Origin: Planctomycetota bacterium
GTDB lineage: Bacteria > Planctomycetota > Brocadiia > Brocadiales > Bathyanammoxibiaceae
DNA: 8,344 nucleotides
Direction of reading: 5' to 3'
NCBI GenBank assembly: GCA_030623665.1
Contig: JAUXLO010000076.1
Span: 1 to 8,344, forward strand
Positions 1 to 6,901 of this stretch are shown in pieces. Under the pieces are notes generated by a model. It was not told where the DNA came from, did no database searches, and saw only the letters and a list, made by a program, of their open reading frames with translations. A program made the position numbers and the translations under genes. Each line of letters opens with the position of its first letter. Positions within the stretch are counted from its first letter, which is position 1.

Positions 1-384
1 CATGCTGACCATTATGAGCGCCGCCAGCAGGCCCGCACGGTGGTTAAAAAGCTTTCTCCCTAGGAAATATACCAGCAGCACCGTACCCAGGGATGCAAGC
101 ATAGCAGGAAGGAAGGCGGTAAACTCGGTAACGTCCCCCTGGGGAAGGCTGAAGATGGCCTCAAGCCAGAAAAAGAGTGGTGGCTCATTATAGTACGGTT
201 CGCCGTTAAGGTGTAGCCCAAACCAGTGTCCGTCCAGGAGCATCTCTCTGCCGACCTGGGCGTACTTGGGCTCATCTGTCCCCGTGAATTCCCTTAACCA
301 GATGTTCGGAAAATATATCACCAGCCAGAGGACTACAAGGATGACGACAGCGGTCCTGCCATTACCCTGCAGGATGTCTTTCAT
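1..384 (-). CDS. ArnT-like GT-C glycosyltransferase, N-terminal part (third tandem copy; runs off the left edge)
   Basis: 128 codons from an ATG at 384-382 stay open to the window edge, so only the N-terminal part is seen. The protein has a first membrane segment at about residues 12-30, then a periplasmic loop with the ArnT/PMT_2 signature: an Asp-Glu pair (D37, E38) before KYAQ, then DGHW, NGE and a YYNEPP stretch, then hydrophobic segments at about 95-108 and 116-128. Family members move a sugar from a polyprenyl-phosphate donor to lipid A or another acceptor on the periplasmic face. D37 aligns with the ArnT EL1 catalytic Asp. The position of the ArnT Lys in the YFEKP motif is Glu here (E67), which is odd. 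The start overlaps the previous gene's stop as ATGA (384-381), and a GGGAG ribosome site lies 7 nt upstream (396-392), so translational coupling is likely. The family call is firm; the acceptor is unknown. Confidence 0.85.
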   Translation of the reverse strand, partial: MKDILQGNGRTAVVILVVLWLVIYFPNIWLREFTGTDEPKYAQVGREMLLDGHWFGLHLNGEPYYNEPPLFFWLEAIFSLPQGDVTEFTAFLPAMLASLGTVLLVYFLGRKLFNHRAGLLAALIMVSM

Positions 385-2036
385 AACTCAACTCCCGGTG
401 GGACCTTATCGGGCTTATCAGGCCTATTGGAGATCAGCACGAACCTGGCCGCCCTCTTACCCGTCTTTTCAAGTTCTGTTATCTTAAAGGCCGATACGTT
501 AAAGGCAGAGAGGTCTATTTCTGCATAGTCTGTCTCCCTCAAGATGCAATAAACCCTTTCCTTGGATGAAAGGAAGTCGGCAAGCTCCTTTTCGGTCCCA
601 ATGACCTTAATATGTGTCCTGCCGTAGAAGACATAGTCGGGGCTGAAAAACTTGTAAAGTATCCAGCGTGCACCAGGCTCCATGTTTGCAAGTGCCTTCT
701 CACAGACGGCCTTTTCCGCACCGGCCTGGCTCTCTATGGGTAGTACCAATTGTGTATACGCCATCTCAAAACTGGCAATCATAATGAAAAAGCTGATGAA
801 GAGAGTCCTGTACTGACCTGCTCTAACCAATAACCACCAGGCTACAAGCATCGCTATTAGACATATGGCGATTATGTTGCCCCCAAGGGGCGTTGAAACG
901 ATGGTGTAAGAGGTTATAAGCACCATAACCACCCCGGCGCACAGCGAAAGGGCAAGGGTGGGTATTACCTTCATTTTAGACCACGTTTCAGAGGCCCTGG
1001 CGATGTAGTCCTCCCACAGGACGGCCGCAGCTAAAGCTATTGCCGGATACATGGGCAGTATGTACCTCGAGCGCTTTGCCATAATGAGTGAAAAGATGAC
1101 CCACATGGCGATAAACCATACTGCAGAAAGACGGAGTCCTTCCCTGTGTTTGGCATCGACATTGCCACGCCTCAGATAGAAAAAGGCGGCTGGAAGGACC
1201 AGAGACCAGGGGAGTGTGCCCACGAAGGATTCTGTGATGTAATAAAAGGGTTTCATATATTTGGGGCTCTGACCGACGTGGTGGCTGAAGTGCTCCACCA
1301 GGCTGTGTATGTATTCTGGCCCGCCAGATACGTATCCTGGCACCAGCCACACCATCATGGTGGCCAGGAGGATAAGCCCGCCCAGTACGGGCTCCGTCTC
1401 CCAAACGCGGCGAAGTTCCCTGCGGCTGAGAAGATACAGGAATATGACCGGGGCTATTAGTACCACACCAAGTCCCTTGGTCAGCATGGCCAGGCCCATC
1501 AGGAACCAGCCCCATAGAAAATACCGTCTTTTATTAGAGGAAGTGGTTAACCCGACGTAAAAGGCGGCGATGCTGGCGGTTATGAACAGGCTTAGGGGAG
1601 ATTCCAGCTTTGCCACACAGGCGTATTTGTGGAAGCCAGGGCTTGATGCAAGGATAACGCCCGCCAGGAAGCCTGTTCGTGCGCCGTAAAGACGCTTGCC
1701 CAGGAAATAAACCACAAGCACCGTGCCCAGGGCCGAGAGGGCAGAGGGCAGTCTGAGTGTAAATTCCGTTACATCCCCTACCGGCATACTTATCAGGGCA
1801 ATGAGCCAGAAGTAGAGGGGTGGTTTATTAAAGTATATCTCACCGTTAAAGTGCGGCACGAACCAGTGTCCGTTAAGGAGCATATCCCTTGCCACCTCTG
1901 CGTAAAGGGTCTCACGGCCGCACCACAGGTCCCTCCCCCCCAGGTTGGGAATGTATAGTATCATGCAGAGGAGGGCCAATATTATGGGTAAAGAACGTTC
2001 CTGAGACATTAGACCTTCATTCAAGGGTCTTTTCAT
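381..2036 (-). CDS. ArnT-like (PMT_2/GT83-type) GT-C glycosyltransferase, second tandem copy
   Basis: This is a 551-aa polytopic membrane protein, a usual length for ArnT-like enzymes, with about a dozen hydrophobic segments and a soluble C-terminal domain of about 110 residues. The N-terminal periplasmic loop carries RDLW, YAEVARDML, GHW, NGE and YFNKPPLYFW, clearly ArnT/PMT_2. An ungapped alignment of this loop with E. coli ArnT puts R41 where the catalytic Asp should be and N70 where a conserved Glu should be, while Lys (K71) is kept. E145 replaces a later conserved Asp. The C-terminal domain (KERVYCILRE, ending in FVLISNRP) matches the upstream paralogue. It starts 30 nt after that gene's stop. 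No Shine-Dalgarno precedes the ATG at 2036. An internal ATG at 2009 (542 aa) has GAAGG 4 nt upstream and may be the true start. Substrate unknown. Confidence 0.9.
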   Translation of the reverse strand: MKRPLNEGLMSQERSLPIILALLCMILYIPNLGGRDLWCGRETLYAEVARDMLLNGHWFVPHFNGEIYFNKPPLYFWLIALISMPVGDVTEFTLRLPSALSALGTVLVVYFLGKRLYGARTGFLAGVILASSPGFHKYACVAKLESPLSLFITASIAAFYVGLTTSSNKRRYFLWGWFLMGLAMLTKGLGVVLIAPVIFLYLLSRRELRRVWETEPVLGGLILLATMMVWLVPGYVSGGPEYIHSLVEHFSHHVGQSPKYMKPFYYITESFVGTLPWSLVLPAAFFYLRRGNVDAKHREGLRLSAVWFIAMWVIFSLIMAKRSRYILPMYPAIALAAAVLWEDYIARASETWSKMKVIPTLALSLCAGVVMVLITSYTIVSTPLGGNIIAICLIAMLVAWWLLVRAGQYRTLFISFFIMIASFEMAYTQLVLPIESQAGAEKAVCEKALANMEPGARWILYKFFSPDYVFYGRTHIKVIGTEKELADFLSSKERVYCILRETDYAEIDLSAFNVSAFKITELEKTGKRAARFVLISNRPDKPDKVPPGVEL

Positions 2037-2066
2037 TCTGTACTTTTATAATGTTTGAGTAACTGC

Positions 2067-3635
2067 TTACCCGCCTGCAGGCCGGTTGGAGACCAGTATA
2101 AACACAGAATTTTTTCTGCCTGGCCCCTTCAACCTTACCACCTCTGTTACGGGGAGTTTTAGCCCTTGGAGTCGCTCTTCCCTTATCAGGCAATAGACCC
2201 TTTTCTTGGAGGCAAATAATTTGGCCAAATCCTCTTCGGTACCGGCAGGTTTGGGGTACGTCCTGGTGTAAAAGATGTATGCGGGCCTGATACCGCCGAG
2301 TACGGCCCACTCGGCGCCGGGCTCCATGTTGCGCACTATGCCTTCACAGAGGGGCCTTTCCGATACCTTCTCATTCTTTCTCGGTAGGAGAAACTGATGG
2401 TAGCCTATCCCAAAGGTGATTAACACCAGTAATACAGTTCCGAAGACGAGGCGGAACTGGCCGGCTCGCAAGGCAAAATATATTGCCGTAAGTAAACATC
2501 CGCCACCCAACGCAAGGCTCAGGGCCGGGGACGGGAGATAATGAGACTCCAGCAGGGCAATTTCCACACCCACGACCACGGCAAATAACAGGAGCGGAAG
2601 GGCCTTTAACCCCGACCATGCGGGTGAGCTTTTTGCCAGATATCCGTCCAGGGGGACTGCGGCAAGCAGTGCCGCCGCAGGATATAAGGGCAGTAGATAC
2701 CTGCTGTGTTTACTGGCAATCATGCTGAAGGTCAAGAGCATAACCAAAAACCAGATGCACGGCAACCTCAGTTTCTCTACCTTGTCTCTGTAAAGCATAA
2801 AAATCGCCACAGGGATGAGCAAGGCCCAGGGCCCGAGCCCGAAGAGCTCCGGCAGGTAGAAGTAGAAATTCTTTGAATGGTATTCGTTTGCCGCATATGC
2901 GCTCAGCAGCAGATAGAGCGCACGGATGTAGTCGAGTCCCCCTTCAGAGTAGACCAGCAGAAGATAGCCCCCGATGGTTGCAACGAAGACACCCACCCCG
3001 AGAAAGGTTGTTCTTTCCCTGAGCAGCTTGAGTTTCTTCTCAGAATAGAGATACAGTAATACTATCACTGCTATCATCAGCGGCACAACCGGCCCTTTTA
3101 TCAGTGCCGTCAGGGCAACTAAAAACCAGCCCAGCAGGTGATAGGTATTTCTGGAATGAGTAAAGCCGAGATAGAACGCGGCCAGGCTTGATGTGGTGAA
3201 GAACGCAAGGGGCATGTCTATGCGGACCATGCAGGCGGACTTATGGAACTGGGGTGATGTGGCAAGTATTAATGCCGCAAGCAGTCCCGTGCGTTGGCCG
3301 AAGAGATCCTTTCCTAACAGGTAAACGACTAGGACCATGCCCAGTGCACTGAGGGCGGACGGCAAACGGGCGGTAAATTCAGTAACGTCGCCGACAGGTA
3401 TGCTTACCAGTGCGATGAGCCATGGATAGAGAGGGGGTTTTATGGCATACGCCTCACCGTTATAGTGAGGTATGATCCAGTGTCCGTCCACAAGGGCCTC
3501 TCTGGCCACCTCCGCATACTGCGGCTCCACACTCCCCCACAGGTCCCTGTTGCCCAGACAGGGGAGATATAGGAATAGACACAAGAGGGTTAGAATTGGG
3601 ACCCAAGGCAGCTCTTTCCTAGGAAGCTCTTTCAT
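2067..3635 (-). CDS. ArnT-like (PMT_2/GT83-type) GT-C glycosyltransferase, first tandem copy
   Basis: This 522-aa integral membrane protein is a close paralogue of the next gene along its whole length. A first membrane segment (about 11-27) is followed by the periplasmic loop with RDLW (30-33), YAEVAREAL, DGHW, NGE and IKPPLYPW, then GDVTEF, many hydrophobic helices, and a C-terminal soluble domain with KRVYCLIREE and FILVSNRP. Family role: transfer of a sugar from an undecaprenyl-phosphate donor outside the inner membrane. At the position of the EL1 catalytic Asp of ArnT it has V36, followed by the usual Glu (E37). K66 and D140 match ArnT Lys and Asp positions, and I65 replaces a Glu. The ATG lies inside the end of the GT2 gene (17-nt overlap, 3619-3635) in another frame, which suggests coupled translation of donor-making and donor-using enzymes. 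Whether it is catalytically active is open. Confidence 0.9.
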   Translation of the reverse strand: MKELPRKELPWVPILTLLCLFLYLPCLGNRDLWGSVEPQYAEVAREALVDGHWIIPHYNGEAYAIKPPLYPWLIALVSIPVGDVTEFTARLPSALSALGMVLVVYLLGKDLFGQRTGLLAALILATSPQFHKSACMVRIDMPLAFFTTSSLAAFYLGFTHSRNTYHLLGWFLVALTALIKGPVVPLMIAVIVLLYLYSEKKLKLLRERTTFLGVGVFVATIGGYLLLVYSEGGLDYIRALYLLLSAYAANEYHSKNFYFYLPELFGLGPWALLIPVAIFMLYRDKVEKLRLPCIWFLVMLLTFSMIASKHSRYLLPLYPAAALLAAVPLDGYLAKSSPAWSGLKALPLLLFAVVVGVEIALLESHYLPSPALSLALGGGCLLTAIYFALRAGQFRLVFGTVLLVLITFGIGYHQFLLPRKNEKVSERPLCEGIVRNMEPGAEWAVLGGIRPAYIFYTRTYPKPAGTEEDLAKLFASKKRVYCLIREERLQGLKLPVTEVVRLKGPGRKNSVFILVSNRPAGG

Positions 3636-4353
3636 CTAGTTCTTCTATTATCTCGTAGTCAATGTGCCTGCTGTGCATCCACTTGACTGCCAGGAGGTCT
3701 ACAGCGTATTTGAACAGACGGTTCCTAATGTTGTACTTGGATTGTCCGTGTGTCCTCGGATAATGGGCTATCGGGATTTCTATCACACGGAAGCCCTCCA
3801 TGCGGCAGAGGGTTGGATAGAAGCGGTGCAGTCCTTTAAACAAGTTTACCTTTTTGACTACCGCCCTCTTCATGACCCGTAGTGGTGAACCTGCATCCAT
3901 TGCTGCATCACCTATAAGCAGCCTCCTGGCAAGGTTGCCTCCCCAGGAGAACATATTTCTTATCGGGTCGTCTTGCCTCTTGACTCGCCGGCCCCAGGCC
4001 ACGTCGTAGTCGTTGAGTTTTTCGATGAGTTTAGGTATGTCCCTGGGTTCGCTCTGCAAGTCTGCGTCCATGGTTATAATAATCTCGCCCCTTGCTGCGT
4101 TAAACCCGGCGGCCAGAGCCGCTGACTCCCCGCAGTTCTTCTTGAACCGTATTACCCTTACAAAGGGGTTGTTGGCATTGATGTCCCTAAGGGTCTCAAA
4201 GCCCCTGTCTGTGCTCGCATCATCTACAAATATAATTTCGTAGGGACCTCCTAACCCTTCAAGAACCGCCTTAAGCCTGGAGTGGAGTTCCTTGAGGTTT
4301 TCTTCTTCATTATGCAGGGGGAGCACTACGGAGAACTTTTGCACGCTATCCAC
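3619..4353 (-). CDS. GT2 polyprenyl-phosphate glycosyltransferase (ArnC/DPM1-like), soluble form
   Basis: This 244-aa GT-A fold enzyme has the DPM1/ArnC hallmarks: FSVVLPLHNEEENL at the N-terminus, FVDDAST for the nucleotide, a MDADLQ metal/donor motif (about residues 95-100), and a late HGQSKYN element. Family role: transfer of a sugar from a nucleotide donor to undecaprenyl (or another polyprenyl) phosphate on the cytoplasmic face. Unlike ArnC (about 320 aa) it stops without the C-terminal pair of membrane helices, so it is DPM1-like in size and probably peripheral. It lies just upstream of three GT-C transferases that would use its lipid-linked sugar. The start is GTG at 4353. The only strong ribosome site, AGGAGGT at 4374-4368, is about 15 nt away, farther than usual, but no other start codon lies between. 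The gap after the aminotransferase stop is 28 nt. Confidence 0.93.
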   Translation of the reverse strand: MDSVQKFSVVLPLHNEEENLKELHSRLKAVLEGLGGPYEIIFVDDASTDRGFETLRDINANNPFVRVIRFKKNCGESAALAAGFNAARGEIIITMDADLQSEPRDIPKLIEKLNDYDVAWGRRVKRQDDPIRNMFSWGGNLARRLLIGDAAMDAGSPLRVMKRAVVKKVNLFKGLHRFYPTLCRMEGFRVIEIPIAHYPRTHGQSKYNIRNRLFKYAVDLLAVKWMHSRHIDYEIIEELDERAS

Positions 4354-4381
4354 GAAATACCGGGAGAACCTCCTTCTGGGT

Positions 4382-5506
4382 TTACTTTACGTGCTGTTTT
4401 ACGGCAGCCACAACCGTTTCAATCTGCTCCTTTGTCATCTCGGGATAGAGGGGCAGACTCAGGACTGTCGATGCGGCCTCTTCCGCCATGGGGAATGACC
4501 CTTTCCCCTGCCCAAGGTAGGCAAGAGCCGGCTGAAGGTGTAAGGGAATGGGATAGTGTATGCCCGTGTCGATGTTTTCTTCTTTTAGCTTTTTTCTCAA
4601 GAGGTCTCTATCCCTTATCCTTATAACGTATAGGTGGTATACGGGCTTCGCCTTGTCTAATACCTTAGTGGTAATCACATTTTTTACAGACGACAGTAGT
4701 TTGTCATAGTATTGGGCGTGTTGCCGCCGCTTTTCATTCCAGCCGTCGAGGTATTTTAGCTTTACGGAGAGTATGGCGGCCTGAAGGGCGTCCAGCCTGC
4801 TGTTGTAGCCCTCGATCTCATGACAGTATTTTTCGTGCCTTCCGTGGTTCCTCAGCATACGCACCTTATCGGCAATGCGCTCGTCGTTTGTAACCACGGC
4901 TCCCCCGTCACCGTAGGCGCCAAGGTTCTTTGCGGGATAAAAGCTGAAGCACGCAGCGTCTCCCAGGGTACCGACCCTCTGGCCCTTGTACTCGGCGCCG
5001 TGGGCCTGGGCCGCATCCTCTATGAGCAGGAGGTTGTAGCTCTGGCACAGCTCTTTCAGTTCTTCCATCTCCACAGGTTGGCCGTAGAGATGGACGGGCA
5101 TTATGGCCCTGGTCTTTTTGGTAATCTTTTTCTCTGCTGCGCCGGGGTCTATGTTTAACGTCTCGGGACTTATATCGGCAAAGACTACCCTTGCCCCTGA
5201 GAGGGTTATGGCCTCTGCCGTAGGGAATGCCGTATTAGGGACGGTGACGACCTCATCCCCGGGGCCGATACCGAGTGCCCTCAGGACGAGTATCAGGGCA
5301 TCTGTGCCACTTGCCACGCCGGTTGCAAAACGGGCGTTGCAGAATCCGGCGAAACCATCCTCAAACTCTTTTACATGTCTTCCAAGGATAAAGGCGCTGT
5401 TTTCAATAACATCTCTCATTGCAGCCCATACTTCTTCCTGAATTACCTGATGCTGGGCCTCAAGGTCTATCAGCTTTATCTTTTCTCCGGTAATTGTGTT
5501 CTCCAT
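4382..5506 (-). CDS. DegT/DnrJ/EryC1/StrS (ArnB/WbpE-like) PLP-dependent sugar aminotransferase
   Basis: This 374-aa fold-type I aminotransferase acts on keto nucleotide sugars, normally with glutamate as amino donor, in the cytoplasm. Visible family marks are LIDLEAQ near the N-terminus, GVASGTDAL (62-70, cofactor phosphate region), VPNTAFPTAEAI, HLYGQP, IEDAAQAHGA with D164, SFYPAKNLGAYGDGG with the Schiff-base lysine K193, and a C-terminal GIHYPIPLHLQPA. Length is normal for the family. The frame is open upstream to 5647, but that extension lies inside the oxidoreductase gene in another frame and has no family similarity. The ATG at 5506, 17 nt after that gene's stop and with GGGAA just upstream, puts the conserved N-terminus in place. 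Paired with an NAD-dependent sugar oxidoreductase it resembles WbpB-WbpE 3-amination; paired with ArnC- and ArnT-like genes it resembles ArnB. The exact substrate cannot be read. Confidence 0.94.
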   Translation of the reverse strand: MENTITGEKIKLIDLEAQHQVIQEEVWAAMRDVIENSAFILGRHVKEFEDGFAGFCNARFATGVASGTDALILVLRALGIGPGDEVVTVPNTAFPTAEAITLSGARVVFADISPETLNIDPGAAEKKITKKTRAIMPVHLYGQPVEMEELKELCQSYNLLLIEDAAQAHGAEYKGQRVGTLGDAACFSFYPAKNLGAYGDGGAVVTNDERIADKVRMLRNHGRHEKYCHEIEGYNSRLDALQAAILSVKLKYLDGWNEKRRQHAQYYDKLLSSVKNVITTKVLDKAKPVYHLYVIRIRDRDLLRKKLKEENIDTGIHYPIPLHLQPALAYLGQGKGSFPMAEEAASTVLSLPLYPEMTKEQIETVVAAVKQHVK

Positions 5507-5523
5507 AATTGTTTCCCGTTGCG

Positions 5524-6531
5524 TCAGCTTGCTATCGCTACTGTTTCTCCACCCCTTTTTAGCGACTCCTGTGCAGTCTCGAGGACCTTGACCACCCTCC
5601 GGCCATTCTCGCCGTCGGTAAGCGGCCTCAGCCCCTTTTCGATGCATTCCACAAAGTGTTTACATTCTAGATGAAGCGGTTCGTAATCCTCTAACTCGGG
5701 GGTTATCGTCTCGCCTTTCTTTTTTACATATTTGTCCTTTTTCTGGTCGAAGCCGTCGGCGCAGAGTTCATTTCTTATCACCTTAACCTTCCCGTCGGTA
5801 CGGAGTTCGTCATAGATGATCATGTTCTTGCTGCCGACTATAGTGGTGCTTCTTATCCTTTTGGGGCTCAGCCAACTCACATAGATTTCTGCATTTATGC
5901 CCGACGGGAATTCCATGGCCATGTACACTACGTCTTCAACCCCTTTTTGCAGGTAGCTGTAACCGCGTGCGCTTACACACCGGGGTTCCTGTCCGAGCCA
6001 ATATAGCATTATAGAGATATCATGAGGGGCTATGTTCCACATGGCGTTTACGTCGGCCTTCACCGTGCCAAGGTCCGTCCTCTCTGAATGTAGATAATAT
6101 ATATCCCCAAGTACGCCTTCATTGATGAGTTCTTTTACCTTCCTTACGGCGGCGTTATATTCGAACACGTGCCCTACCATGAGGGTAAGCCCGCGCTCTT
6201 CGGCCAGCCGTATCAACTCCCGGCACTCGTCGTCAGTCGTTGCCAGGGGCTTTTCGACAAAGACGTGTTTCCCGCTCAGCAGGGCGTCCCTCGCCATCTC
6301 ATAGTGGAATGCAGGCTGAACGACGATCGCCACGCCGTCTATGTCGTTGTCTTTCAGGATATCAGAGTAATCTTTAAGAAATCTTAGTTCCGGATAGGTC
6401 TTGGCGATGAAGGCGCGTCGGGCGTCGCTCCGTTCGCACACGGCATGAACCAACTCGGGATTTATCTTCAGGAAATTTCGTATAAGGTTGGGACCCCAAT
6501 AGCCCGCTCCTATTACGGCCAGTCTAGCCAT
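5524..6531 (-). CDS. Gfo/Idh/MocA-family NAD(P)-dependent sugar oxidoreductase (WbpB/WlbA-like)
   Basis: This 335-aa cytoplasmic dehydrogenase has a Rossmann dinucleotide loop at the very N-terminus (VIGAGYWGPN, 6-15), the family EKPLA motif with K94, and a NIAPHD segment with H170-D171 in the usual catalytic region, followed by the C-terminal alpha/beta substrate domain. Relatives that start with GxGYWGPN-type sequences are often found with DegT aminotransferases and oxidise a ring hydroxyl of a nucleotide sugar (for example C3 of UDP-GlcNAcA by WbpB/WlbA) to the ketone that is then aminated. It is the first gene of the operon. An in-frame TGA lies two codons before the ATG at 6531, so the start cannot be farther upstream. 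The purine-rich ribosome site GAAGGGGG abuts the ATG, which is unusually close. The substrate is inferred from the neighbour only. Confidence 0.92.
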   Translation of the reverse strand: MARLAVIGAGYWGPNLIRNFLKINPELVHAVCERSDARRAFIAKTYPELRFLKDYSDILKDNDIDGVAIVVQPAFHYEMARDALLSGKHVFVEKPLATTDDECRELIRLAEERGLTLMVGHVFEYNAAVRKVKELINEGVLGDIYYLHSERTDLGTVKADVNAMWNIAPHDISIMLYWLGQEPRCVSARGYSYLQKGVEDVVYMAMEFPSGINAEIYVSWLSPKRIRSTTIVGSKNMIIYDELRTDGKVKVIRNELCADGFDQKKDKYVKKKGETITPELEDYEPLHLECKHFVECIEKGLRPLTDGENGRRVVKVLETAQESLKRGGETVAIAS

Positions 6532-6616
6532 CCCCCTTCACCTGAACCTTCTCCTTGCCAAATAGATGAAAGACTCTTGCAAAGCCCTGACACTTGCGTG
6601 TGTTTCTAAAGAAAAG

Positions 6617-6645
6617 AAAATAGTGGTTTTCCAGTCTAATGTCAA
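6617..6645 (-). promoter_or_regulatory. Sigma70-type promoter of the glycan operon
   Basis: On the minus strand a consensus TTGACA (6645-6640) is separated by exactly 17 nt from TATTTT (6622-6617, 4 of 6 to the -10 consensus). Transcription would start near 6610 and give a leader of roughly 80 nt before the oxidoreductase ATG at 6531. It is the only good promoter I see for the six-gene operon. It lies wholly inside the left copy of the intergenic repeat; the matching bases in the right copy (7878-7883 and 7855-7860) do not form promoter boxes. Confidence 0.6.
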
Positions 6646-6653
6646 GTACTTGA
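6642..6653. promoter_or_regulatory. 12-bp perfect palindrome on the -35 box (candidate operator)
   Basis: TCAAGTACTTGA is a perfect inverted repeat with no spacer. It covers four of the six bases of the minus-strand -35 hexamer and extends upstream of it. A dimeric regulator binding here would block RNA polymerase. The equivalent place in the right repeat copy (7880-7891) is not palindromic, so the symmetry arose or was kept only where the promoter is. The regulator is not in the window; function is inferred. Confidence 0.4.
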
Positions 6654-6753
6654 TTTTATCGGGGGTTATGGGGAATAGCCTCTCGATGACCGCTGCCCAT
6701 TTCAGGGCGTTTTGGAAATATATTCTTTCCTGCCATACTATGCGATGTTTGCG

Positions 6754-6782
6754 TTGACAATTTGCACAATAACGGGTAAAGA
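6754..6782 (+). promoter_or_regulatory. Candidate promoter of the cytochrome pair
   Basis: TTGACA at 6754-6759 matches the -35 consensus and is followed after 17 nt by TAAAGA (6777-6782, 3 of 6 to the -10 consensus). The start would be near 6789, giving a leader of about 110 nt that contains the stem-loop at 6828-6880. An alternative weaker pair, TTGGAA at about 6712 with TACTAT near 6735, lies upstream. The weak -10 box keeps confidence low. Confidence 0.4.
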
Positions 6783-6827
6783 TGGGATTTTGCGGGAAGA
6801 CAACTCCTTAGGAACAACCTTCTTTTT

Positions 6828-6880
6828 GTCGTTTTAGCAGGCAAAGGCAGGGATGCCCCTATCGGCCGTTCTGCAACGAC
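6828..6880 (+). promoter_or_regulatory. Structured 5' leader stem-loop before the first cytochrome gene
   Basis: GTCGTT (6828-6833) pairs perfectly with AACGAC (6875-6880). After a 3-nt bulge, GCAG (6837-6840) pairs with CTGC (6871-6874). Inside, GGCA (6846-6849) and TGCC (6854-6857) can form a small GGGA-capped hairpin. The element ends 10 nt before the ribosome site AGGAGAGG (6891-6898). There is no run of T after it, so it is not a standard terminator. It could be a regulatory or mRNA-stabilising leader. No known riboswitch consensus is matched. Confidence 0.45.
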
Positions 6881-6901
6881 ATTACTGATAAGGAGAGGAT
6901 A

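Larger units (their letters stand above)
6593..6712. repeat. Diverged direct repeat, left copy (partner 7831-7951)
   Basis: It starts with CTTGCGTGTG, identical to 7831-7840 of the tRNA fragment at an offset of 1238. An 18-nt stretch of weak match follows, then 6621-6712 matches 7859-7951 at about 68 of 92 positions by hand count, with one single-base gap. The best part is around GGGGTT, TGGGGA, TAGC, CTCTC, ATGACC and AGGG. The same 10-mer in the same register argues for common descent and not chance. The copies flank the two cytochrome genes. This copy now contains the operon promoter. Confidence 0.6.

Noticed and set aside
988..1515. 175-codon minus-strand frame and other long frames inside the GT-C genes
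   Set aside because: Shadow frames of membrane-protein genes; composition and motifs belong to the ArnT-like frames only.
5507..5647. 47-codon N-terminal extension of the aminotransferase frame
   Set aside because: It overlaps the oxidoreductase gene in another frame, has no aminotransferase similarity, and the ATG at 5506 fits the family N-terminus.
6656..6844. Minus-strand reading frame of 62 codons ending in AIPHNPR, with a similar PHNP peptide readable in the right repeat copy
   Set aside because: The two peptides are in register only after a one-base indel, and neither has a ribosome site or a recognisable domain. They may be remnants of an old coding end next to an attachment site, but I cannot support a gene.
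6828..6880. c-di-GMP/cGAMP (GEMM) riboswitch before the cytochrome genes, suggested by GGCAAAGGCAGGGATGCC
   Set aside because: Too short, and the two-helix GEMM layout with its conserved tetraloop receptor could not be found; only loose resemblance of a few bases.
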